Positions 53,318-62,569 of a stretch of 64,000 nt of DNA are shown one piece after another. The notes beneath the pieces were generated by a model, which was not told where the DNA came from, searched no databases, and saw only the letters and a program-made list of their open reading frames with translations. The position numbers and the translations under genes were made by a program. Within the stretch, counting starts at the first letter, position 1, and every line of letters starts with the position of its first letter. Origin of the DNA: Flammeovirgaceae bacterium (GTDB lineage: Bacteria > Bacteroidota > Bacteroidia > Cytophagales > Cyclobacteriaceae); assembly GCA_015180985.1 (NCBI GenBank), contig CP054185.1, positions 2,293,225 to 2,357,224 of the forward strand. The letters are read 5' to 3'.

Positions 53318-54183
53318 AAGGTTTTCAGGATTGCTTTGATCTTCTTTTGAAGACCTTCGGATGCAGGCACCAATGGCAGTCGTACAAAATTTTTACAGAT
53401 GCCCATTTCCTGCAATACCTGTTTAATGCCTACCGGGTTTCCTTCTTCATACATCGGGCTGTTAATTTCAAGCAGATTGAAAAGAGCCTTTTGGGCGCTT
53501 GCATAATCACCTTTAAAGGCGCTTTCTTTCATTTGCCTGAAGGTAACCGGAAAGGCATTGGCTAACACTGAAATAACACCTCTGGCCCCGATGCTGTACA
53601 AGGGCACGGTAAGCAGGTCATCGCCCGATATCAACAAAAAACCACGGGGCATGTTTTTGCTAATCTTCATGCACTGCTCCAGGTTGCCTGAGGCTTCTTT
53701 GATGCCAATGATGTTCGGGTGTTTTGCCAGTTGCAGGGTGGTTTCTGCACTCAGGTTTGAAGCAGTACGCCCGGGAACATTATACAGAATAACAGGTACC
53801 GGGCATGCATCTGCAACGGTTGTAAAATGCTCCACAATACCTTGTTGCGAGGGCTTGTTGTAATACGGACTAACCGAAAGCACAGCATCAACGCCTTTGA
53901 AATCGGTTGAACGGATAGCTTCTAAAACGGATTGTGTGTTGTTGCCGCCAATGCCGTAAACAATGGGTAAGCGTGCCGGGTTGTTATCTTTTACAAACTG
54001 AAGTATCTTCTTCCTTTCTTCCGTTGTAACCGTTACCGATTCACCGGTGGTGCCCATTACCACATAGTAGTCAATACCGGATGATGTATGATTTAACAGT
54101 TTTTTTAACGCGGTAAAATCAATGGCATTTTTTTTATCGAACGGGGTAATCAGGGCTACTCCGGTTCCTTCCAGTTTTTTCAT
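53299..54183 (-). CDS. dapA: 4-hydroxy-tetrahydrodipicolinate synthase
   Basis: 294 aa, the usual length. TIM-barrel motifs: GTGVALITPFDKKNAIDF, YYVVMGTTGESVTVTTEE, VLSVSPYYNKPSQQGI, VILYNVPGRTASNLS and NIIGIKEASGN with the Schiff-base Lys (in IKEASG). It condenses pyruvate with aspartate semialdehyde in lysine and diaminopimelate synthesis. Last gene of the ligA-DUF6913-dapA unit, 3 nt after the middle gene. Confidence 0.98.
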   Translation of the reverse strand: MKKLEGTGVALITPFDKKNAIDFTALKKLLNHTSSGIDYYVVMGTTGESVTVTTEERKKILQFVKDNNPARLPIVYGIGGNNTQSVLEAIRSTDFKGVDAVLSVSPYYNKPSQQGIVEHFTTVADACPVPVILYNVPGRTASNLSAETTLQLAKHPNIIGIKEASGNLEQCMKISKNMPRGFLLISGDDLLTVPLYSIGARGVISVLANAFPVTFRQMKESAFKGDYASAQKALFNLLEINSPMYEEGNPVGIKQVLQEMGICKNFVRLPLVPASEGLQKKIKAILKTLKNRKG

Positions 54184-54186
54184 GAT

Positions 54187-56747
<2,561 letters not shown>

Positions 56748-56758
56748 TTAATTCAAAC

Positions 56759-58618
56759 TTACCGAGTGGGGTTGGAATACGCTTTTAAATCTTTTGCGAA
56801 CTCAACCTTGTTATTTTTCCGGTCGATGTCGGCCATGCGCATTGACGGGTCAATTTCGATGGAAGCGATTTCAGACGAAGGTTTACCAATAGCCAGTGTA
56901 TAGGTAGGATTGACCCATGGCCAGGCTTCCAGGTCAACCCGTTTCACTGATTTATCTTCGGCCGGTTTATTGCCGATGGTTTCATTAATGGGTAAGTAAA
57001 ATAGTTCTTTTGCACCATCGCGATAAGTAATTAGTAAGTCAACAGGCATAGGTAACTCACCAATGCGGTCGATGGTTATGTATGTTGTTTTATCGCGCTC
57101 ATAGATACTTTTTACGCCATAATCGATTCGTTTAGTTGTATTAACCCAATAACTCATAAACCAGCGCAACTGCATGCCCGAGGTTTTTTCCATTACACGG
57201 ATAAAATCATTGGGTTCAGGATGCCGGAATTTCCAGGCGTTGTAGTAGTTGCGCATGCCCTTGTAAAAATTTTCTGAACCGATAATGTACCTGATTTGAT
57301 TTAACAACATACTGCCCATGTTGTATGCAGCAGTTCCGTATGCCCGGTTGGTGGTGTAGTGATCGGAGTGCTGGCTTATCGGTTCCTGCAATCCGCTGCG
57401 CACCAGGTTAAAGTAGCCTGCGTACGTTGACGCATGTGGATTTTCTGTGTTTGAATTGGTGATGAAGGCAAGCGACTCATCGGTGGCAAAGGTAGTAAAG
57501 CCTTCGTCCATCCACGGATACAGCGATTCGTTGGAGGCCAGCACGGCCTGGTACCAGCTGTGACAGATTTCGTGTATGGTGGTTCCGGCAAGGCCGTTAA
57601 AGTTCCCTTCGCCAAGAACAAGTGTACACATGGGATATTCCATACCGCCATCGCCTCCCTGTATTACCGAATATACTTCGTAGGGATATTTTCCAAACGT
57701 GCGGTTCATAAACTGGAAATGTTTTACAACATAGTCTTCCAGTTTTTTCCAGTTGTCGGCAGTTTTTTCATTTTTCTGAAACAGGAAATGCACTTCCGGG
57801 CCGTCAGGCACCTGAACGATTGTATGCGTATAGTCCGGGTCGGCAGCCCAGGCAAAATCAATAACATTTTTAGCTACGAAGTGCCAGGTAAGTTCACCGG
57901 ATGGGCGGGTTACTTTGGTATTTGGTTTTTCGTAACCATGCCCTACCTTATCGGCATTCTGAAGTCTGCCGGTGCCGCCAACTACAAAGGTTGGATCAAT
58001 GGTAATCTTCACATCGAAGTCTCCCCATACGCCATGAAATTCTCTGGCAACGTATTGATACGCATGCCAGCCCTGGTGATCATATTCGGCAAGTTTGGGG
58101 TACCACTGGGTCATCGAGTAGGCAATGCCTTCGCGGTTGTTACGCCCGGTGCGCCTGATTTGCACGGGCACCTGCGACTCAAATTTCATATCAAAGGTTG
58201 TTTTTGATTTGGGCAGCAGCGGTTTTGCCAGTTCAACTTCCAGAATTGTTCCCAATACCTTGTATGCAATGTCTTTGCCATCCTGTTTTAAACTTGCAAT
58301 ATGCTGGTAGCCGATTTCATCGTCTTTTAATTTAGATATCCGGTCGGTAACACGTCCATCCGGGTCGGCAATGTTACGCGAGCGTACATCCATCATGCTG
58401 CCGGGTTGGAAAGCATTGAAGTACAAATGGTAGTAAACCTTTCGCAGCGTATCGGGCGAGTTGTTGGTGTAAATCAGTTTTTGAGTGCCGTAAACTTTAT
58501 GCGTTTTCACATCCAGCCGCACATCCATGGTGTATTCCACCCGTTGCTGCCAGCGGTAATCCTGGGCGAGTGTAGCAACAGTAAGGTGAAGTAAGGGCAG
58601 GAGGGTAATTAAGCGCAT
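56759..58618 (-). CDS. M1 family metallopeptidase (exported aminopeptidase-like)
   Basis: 619 aa from ATG 58618 with a signal peptide (LITLLPLLHLTVATLAQ); the longer frame runs into the neighbouring gene. Active site: H349-E-I-C-H353 with the third ligand Glu372 in WMDEGFTTF. The usual GAMEN substrate loop is GGMEYP (324-329), so exopeptidase specificity may differ. N-terminal beta domain (EYTMDVRLDVKTHKVYG) and helical end are present. It lies 43 nt after the barrel gene at 58662 and may share its operon. Confidence 0.94.
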   Translation of the reverse strand: MRLITLLPLLHLTVATLAQDYRWQQRVEYTMDVRLDVKTHKVYGTQKLIYTNNSPDTLRKVYYHLYFNAFQPGSMMDVRSRNIADPDGRVTDRISKLKDDEIGYQHIASLKQDGKDIAYKVLGTILEVELAKPLLPKSKTTFDMKFESQVPVQIRRTGRNNREGIAYSMTQWYPKLAEYDHQGWHAYQYVAREFHGVWGDFDVKITIDPTFVVGGTGRLQNADKVGHGYEKPNTKVTRPSGELTWHFVAKNVIDFAWAADPDYTHTIVQVPDGPEVHFLFQKNEKTADNWKKLEDYVVKHFQFMNRTFGKYPYEVYSVIQGGDGGMEYPMCTLVLGEGNFNGLAGTTIHEICHSWYQAVLASNESLYPWMDEGFTTFATDESLAFITNSNTENPHASTYAGYFNLVRSGLQEPISQHSDHYTTNRAYGTAAYNMGSMLLNQIRYIIGSENFYKGMRNYYNAWKFRHPEPNDFIRVMEKTSGMQLRWFMSYWVNTTKRIDYGVKSIYERDKTTYITIDRIGELPMPVDLLITYRDGAKELFYLPINETIGNKPAEDKSVKRVDLEAWPWVNPTYTLAIGKPSSEIASIEIDPSMRMADIDRKNNKVEFAKDLKAYSNPTR

Positions 58619-58661
58619 GGTTCGGTAGGTTAGGGAAGCAAAATATCCAAACCGGTTGATT

Positions 58662-59606
58662 TTACAAAGCCGGTTTTTTACGCCTGGGTGTAAGCAGGTA
58701 CATGATGCTGGCGCTGATGAAGCCGCTCTCGGAAAGTGTAAGTGTTTCGCCCGGCAATGCTTTTGGAATGTTGTACGTATAGCTTGCCGAAAAAGTCCAG
58801 TTTTTGTAGTGGGCGTAGAGCGGAGCCGTAAATGCATAATTCATGATACCAAATTCATTACGGGATTTTACAGTATACCATGGTAATCCGTTTTGAATTT
58901 TTATCCAGGCGATAATCCATTCGGCACGGGTTTGTGGCAGGATAATTTCTGTAATGGTTGCGTTTCCAAGCAAAACGAATACCCCGGGTGTGAAAGCAAT
59001 CTTATCAACACCTATAAAATTTTTCTTTTCAAGTTTACCGCTTACCGAAGGGAGTAACCGGTGCACCTGCTGGTCGCCAAAAAAGTAGGAGTAATCAAAC
59101 CTGATGGTCGCATACTTAAAATCAAGAAATGGGGTTACGGTGACTGCATTTTCGAAAGGGGTAAAATCTTCATCAAACCGGTAAAAGTACCGGTCGTAGC
59201 TGGCGATGACTGAGAATGATTTTGAAAATGTATGCATATAGCCAGCCGACAGAATGGTTAAGTAGTATTTTGGTTCAAAATCTTTACTCCAGAAAAAGGA
59301 GGCATCGGCATACAAGCCGGTTTTGTGGTAATAGGATATACCGGGTGACAAGCCAAACTGGTCAATACCCAATGTGCGGCCGGCAGCCAGTACGTTACTG
59401 TTGTACATTAACCGGAAACCTAGTTGTGAAGCCGGTTTTTCTTCCGGCAAGGAAAGCAGGCTATCAATCAGTTTAAAAATGGATAACGAATCGTTGAGGG
59501 TCAGCAACGAATCAGGTTTAATAAATAACGAATCAGCGTCCTGAGCATTAGCTACCCATGACGCTGACAGAGCTATTGCAATAAGCCAACCTTTATGGTG
59601 CCGCAT
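58662..59606 (-). CDS. predicted outer-membrane beta-barrel protein
   Basis: 314 aa with a signal peptide (GWLIAIALSASWVANAQ). From residue ~60 the chain alternates aromatic strands: LGFRLMYNSNVLAAGRTLG, FGLSPGISYYHKTGLYADASF, YYLTILSAGYMHTF, TVTPFLDFKYATIRFDYSYF and WTFSASYTYNIPKALPG in parts. It resembles a 10-12 strand barrel, and no enzyme motif is seen. It is 6 nt after the Spy-like gene and is the last strong member of the second ECF sigma operon. Confidence 0.8.
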   Translation of the reverse strand: MRHHKGWLIAIALSASWVANAQDADSLFIKPDSLLTLNDSLSIFKLIDSLLSLPEEKPASQLGFRLMYNSNVLAAGRTLGIDQFGLSPGISYYHKTGLYADASFFWSKDFEPKYYLTILSAGYMHTFSKSFSVIASYDRYFYRFDEDFTPFENAVTVTPFLDFKYATIRFDYSYFFGDQQVHRLLPSVSGKLEKKNFIGVDKIAFTPGVFVLLGNATITEIILPQTRAEWIIAWIKIQNGLPWYTVKSRNEFGIMNYAFTAPLYAHYKNWTFSASYTYNIPKALPGETLTLSESGFISASIMYLLTPRRKKPAL

Positions 59607-59612
59607 TCATGC

Positions 59613-60119
59613 TTAATTGTTTCGTTGCCGGAGGCGCTGTTCGTTTCGTTCCTGAAATTGCTGCCTTCGCTGTTCCTGTAATTGCCGTTGCTGTATCTGC
59701 CGGATGACCATGTTTCTGAAATCCTGCTCGGCCTGCCGCAGGGCTATCAGTTTTTGAGCTGAAATGGTGTTAAGTATGCGACCAGAATATTCCTTTTCCA
59801 GGTCAAGTTCGCGTTGTTTAATCTGGAAACTTAAATCAAGTAGCTGCCGCTCATTCTCTTCTTTTGTTCGTTTTGGATCAGGGGTCCGTTTAGCCTGTTC
59901 AAGTTCCTGGCGAAGGGCCAGCCGTTTTGTGGCAAACTCGTGGTATACCGGCCAGAACTTTTCAGCTTCGGCAGGTGTGAGGCCGAGGCGTTCGGTAATA
60001 AAGGCAATGCGGGCGGCTTTTATCTTTTCCTGCGCCTTTTGATCTTTAACCTGCTCTTCCTGCGCCAATAAGGGAACCGCCAGCAGGAACAGGGTCAGCA
60101 TGTTTACAATTTTTTTCAT
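59613..60119 (-). CDS. periplasmic Spy/CpxP-like helical protein
   Basis: 168 aa with a signal peptide (IVNMLTLFLLAVPLLAQ). The mature protein is almost all charged helix: AARIAFITERLGLTPAEAEK with an LTPAEA box like the LTxxQ motif, WPVYHEFATKRLALRQELEQ, and a Gln/Arg-rich C-terminus. It resembles periplasmic chaperone-type proteins encoded beside ECF sigma factors in Bacteroidota. 6 nt after the membrane protein gene; probably senses or buffers envelope stress (inference). Confidence 0.85.
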   Translation of the reverse strand: MKKIVNMLTLFLLAVPLLAQEEQVKDQKAQEKIKAARIAFITERLGLTPAEAEKFWPVYHEFATKRLALRQELEQAKRTPDPKRTKEENERQLLDLSFQIKQRELDLEKEYSGRILNTISAQKLIALRQAEQDFRNMVIRQIQQRQLQEQRRQQFQERNEQRLRQRNN

Positions 60120-60125
60120 AGCACA

Positions 60126-60533
60126 CTATAAATTATCCAGTTCAGTTTCTAAATCATCAAGAACTTCTGCCGGGAGTAACATAAAGGCCTCGGCTTCAAT
60201 AGCCTCAACCACCGCGTCATCATAGGTGGCATTTTCCAACAACTCGTCCAGGCTCATATCACTTTGTTCAAGGTAGGTGGCCAGTTCTTCGGTACTCACT
60301 GAAGCAAGTAAACCCTCTGCATCCAGGGGTTGGGCAGGTTTTAGGAAGATCAAAGCGGCCACCAGTAATACCACAACCGGTAAAGCGTATTGTAATGCAT
60401 ACCGCAGGTAAGGCCGGGCCTCCTGGGGCCTGTTCTCGGTTATGCGGGCCTGAATAACTCCGGGAAGCTTGTGGAAATACCCATCGGGTACTTCAAAAAT
60501 GGCTTTTTTGGGTATTTCTTCAAGCTTTTTCAT
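60126..60533 (-). CDS. single-pass membrane protein, putative anti-sigma partner
   Basis: 135 aa. Cytoplasmic part ~45 residues (KAIFEVPDGYFHKLPGVIQA), one transmembrane helix at about 47-66 (YALPVVVLLVAALIFL), then an acidic periplasmic tail of 70 residues (SVSTEELATYLEQSDMSLDE). No canonical zinc anti-sigma motif is seen. Gene order sigma, membrane protein, Spy-like protein suggests it controls the sigma factor, as in similar Bacteroidota operons (inference). Confidence 0.8.
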   Translation of the reverse strand: MKKLEEIPKKAIFEVPDGYFHKLPGVIQARITENRPQEARPYLRYALQYALPVVVLLVAALIFLKPAQPLDAEGLLASVSTEELATYLEQSDMSLDELLENATYDDAVVEAIEAEAFMLLPAEVLDDLETELDNL

Positions 60534-60570
60534 GATGGTGTATTGACAGTTTTTATGGTAACAGGTTTAA

Positions 60571-61107
60571 TCATTCCTCCAGAAATTCTTCAATTTTCTT
60601 TACGGCATGGTGGTAGCTTGCCTTCAGGGCGCCTACGCTGGTGTTGGTAATCTCTGCTATCTGTTCATAGGAAAGATCGTCATAGTATTTCATATTAAAA
60701 ACAAGCCGCTGTTTTTCGGGTAGTTTGATGATGGCCTTTTGAAGTTTTTTCTGAATATCGTCTCCGCTGATGTGAGGTGCCTGGTCTACTTTTGAAACCA
60801 GTTCGCTCTTAACATCGCCAATGGGCAGGAAGAAACGTCTTTTTTTCTTTTGCAGAAAACTCAGGCATTCATTGGTGGCAATCCGGTAAATCCAGGTAAA
60901 GAGTTGCGCGTCTTCGCGGAAGGTATCGATATGCCGATGTATTTTAATGAACACTTCCTGGGTCAGATCATCGGCATCATCATGGTCGATAACCATTTTC
61001 CGTATATGATAGTACACCCGTTGCTGGTAGGTGCGAACCAGCATGTTGAAGCCGTAATCCCGGGTTTCCGGATTGCGGATTTTGGAGAGTAACTCCTTAT
61101 CTTCCAC
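60571..61107 (-). CDS. ECF RNA polymerase sigma factor
   Basis: 178 aa. Region 2: RVYYHIRKMVIDHDDADDLT, QEVFIKIHRHIDTFRED, FTWIYRIATNECLSFLQKKK. Region 4: LPEKQRLVFNMKYYDDLSYE, QIAEITNTSVGALKASYHHA. Heads an operon with the membrane protein (37 nt), Spy-like protein and beta-barrel protein, so it likely responds to envelope state. Distinct from the sigma factor at 7751. Confidence 0.97.
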   Translation of the reverse strand: MEDKELLSKIRNPETRDYGFNMLVRTYQQRVYYHIRKMVIDHDDADDLTQEVFIKIHRHIDTFREDAQLFTWIYRIATNECLSFLQKKKRRFFLPIGDVKSELVSKVDQAPHISGDDIQKKLQKAIIKLPEKQRLVFNMKYYDDLSYEQIAEITNTSVGALKASYHHAVKKIEEFLEE

Positions 61108-61174
61108 GGGGGTGTCAGGGTAAAAAGCGCAAATTAGACAAATCCTTGGTCAGGAAGTTTAATTAACTACTTCA

Positions 61175-62254
61175 TTAAGGTTCAAAATTTTGCAGCAGGT
61201 CAACCAAAAGTTCAACCTGCTCTTTTGAATGGGCCGGAAAATTAGCGAACCGCAGTTGCATAGCGTGATAAGAACCATATCCTTCGCCCGGTTGAATGCC
61301 TTTTTGCATAAGGTATTCAGTTAGTGATTTGGTGTAAGTACCGCAATCGGCTACTACTACTGTTTTGGATCGCCATTCCGTTTTACGGACAAAAGGCTTA
61401 ATAAAGCGGTTTGCTTCCAGCGCCTGGTATAGAATAGCAGCTTTGTATTCTGTTTCATTTCGGATGGCTTTGATACCCCTGCGGAGCATGTCTTCAACAA
61501 CCATTGCCAACAGGTATATACCCAACACGTTTGGCGTTTCAGGAGTTTGATTTTTTCTGGCATAGCTTACCAGTGAAGGCAGGTTATGGTAAGTTCCTAT
61601 CAGAGCACCTTTTGATTTTATTTGCTCTGCTCGCTCAAGGCACCTGGTATTTACAATCCATACACCCAGGCCGGCCGGCAAACCAAAACCTTTTTGAACG
61701 GAAAAGAACAGGGAATCAATTTTTGTAAAATCGAATTCAGGGTAGGGCAGGGATGATACGGCATCGACTGCAATCAGGGCTTGCGGATTTGTTTCACGGA
61801 AGCCGTTAATGAATGCCATTGGAAGTGATACGCCAGTACTGGTTTCGTTGTGGGTAAGCGCAATGAGTTCGGCTGAATCATGGGTCTGCTGTGTAGTAAA
61901 GCCCTCGTCATCCGATGCAGTTATAGCCTCCGCTTTTTTACCAAGCTGACCTGCTGTTTCGAAGAAACGTTTACCAAAGGCCCCGTTTACATAATGTGCT
62001 GATTGTTCAGCAACCAGGTTTTGAATGCATCGTTCCCATATCTCAGTAGCAGAAGCGGTAAATACAATATGAAAATGCTCAGGGATGCCCAGCAAACTCC
62101 GAAGCCCGGCTGTTGCGCGGATAAAAATTTCCTCGAATGTTTTACTCCGGTGAGAGAGCGAAGGAATACCATCGCGAAAAGCTTTTCGGATATGATCTTC
62201 TACGGTAAAGTAAAGCTGGGATGGCCCGGGCGTGAAAATTATTTTTTGCTTCAT
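61175..62254 (-). CDS. serC: class V aminotransferase, probable phosphoserine aminotransferase
   Basis: 359 aa from ATG 62254. PLP fold: TPGPSQLYFTVEDHIRKAF, HIVFTASATEIWERCIQN, ALTHNETSTGVSLPM, VDAVSSLPYPEFDFTKIDSL in pieces, and SVQKGFGLPAGLGVW carrying the Schiff-base Lys. The sequence is nearer to the SerC/alanine-glyoxylate transaminase class. Its position downstream of the serB-serA fusion favours phosphohydroxypyruvate as substrate; an alanine-glyoxylate enzyme is the alternative. A TAAGTTTG -7 element (62266-62273, minus) with TTG 16 nt away sits just before the ATG, implying a very short leader. Confidence 0.8.
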   Translation of the reverse strand: MKQKIIFTPGPSQLYFTVEDHIRKAFRDGIPSLSHRSKTFEEIFIRATAGLRSLLGIPEHFHIVFTASATEIWERCIQNLVAEQSAHYVNGAFGKRFFETAGQLGKKAEAITASDDEGFTTQQTHDSAELIALTHNETSTGVSLPMAFINGFRETNPQALIAVDAVSSLPYPEFDFTKIDSLFFSVQKGFGLPAGLGVWIVNTRCLERAEQIKSKGALIGTYHNLPSLVSYARKNQTPETPNVLGIYLLAMVVEDMLRRGIKAIRNETEYKAAILYQALEANRFIKPFVRKTEWRSKTVVVADCGTYTKSLTEYLMQKGIQPGEGYGSYHAMQLRFANFPAHSKEQVELLVDLLQNFEP

Positions 62255-62312
62255 AAAAATCGGGCCAAACTTAACATGACTTGCTTAATCAAAAAATAAT
62301 TGAAACACAATC

Positions 62313-62343
62313 TTGAACAGCTTTACTCTTTTGTATACGTTTG
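62313..62343 (+). promoter_or_regulatory. consensus Bacteroidota promoter of the candidate ncRNA
   Basis: TTG at 62313-62315, a 20-nt spacer, and TACGTTTG at 62336-62343, which matches TAnnTTTG at every fixed position. Transcription would start near 62350 on the plus strand and no protein frame follows. Confidence 0.65.
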
Positions 62344-62349
62344 GATTGA

Positions 62350-62563
62350 ATTCCCACTCGGATTTGGGACACGTTTGCTGAACCTAACAATTAAAAACAA
62401 TACCGAGTGAAGCATTCATCCAAAACCAGGCCTCATCCTGGCGGTTTCCGTCAGGACCTCGTTCTCCGGAGCAGGATAACAGTGGAAGGTTGCGGGTGCA
62501 GTGCAGCTCAAAACCTGTCTTTTATGGGGTTCAGAAACACCTCACCAAATCCGGTGGGTTTTT
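62350..62563 (+). ncRNA. candidate structured RNA of ~210 nt, 6S-like layout
   Basis: The 313-bp gap between the serA fusion and serC has no protein frame. The 5' arm CCCACTCGGATTTGG (62353-62367) pairs with CCAAATCCGGTGGG (62545-62558) in a 14-bp helix with one bulged T. Inside it, CTGAACCT (62378-62385) pairs with GGGTTCAG (62527-62534). Then comes a large AU-rich bubble (left 62386-62404, right 62510-62526) and an upper stem: GCA/TGC and CATCC/GGGTG, AACC/GGTT, and ATCCTGGC/GCAGGAT plus TCCG/CGGA toward the apex. The 3' side of the closing helix runs into TTTTTATATTT. Promoter and terminator are on the same strand. Closing stem, central bubble and terminal stem, at ~210 nt, resemble 6S RNA, but no sequence family is recognised; a local TCCTGGCGG/CCGTCAGGA hairpin and a CACTCGG/CCGAGTG pairing are alternatives. 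Confidence 0.6.
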
Positions 62564-62569
62564 ATATTT
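62541..62569 (+). terminator. terminator at the 3' end of the candidate ncRNA
   Basis: CTCACC (62541-62546) and GGTGGG (62553-62558) form a 6-bp stem with a 6-nt loop, followed by TTTTTATATTT. The same right arm also closes the long 5'-3' helix of the RNA. It meets the serA fusion gene stop at 62568. Confidence 0.65.

Noticed and set aside
62450-62475. GTCAGG ... AGCAG resembling domain IV of bacterial SRP RNA
   Set aside because: The apical part does not form the CC-GGAA-GG tetraloop helix and the flanks do not pair as in 4.5S RNA, so an SRP RNA call is not supported.
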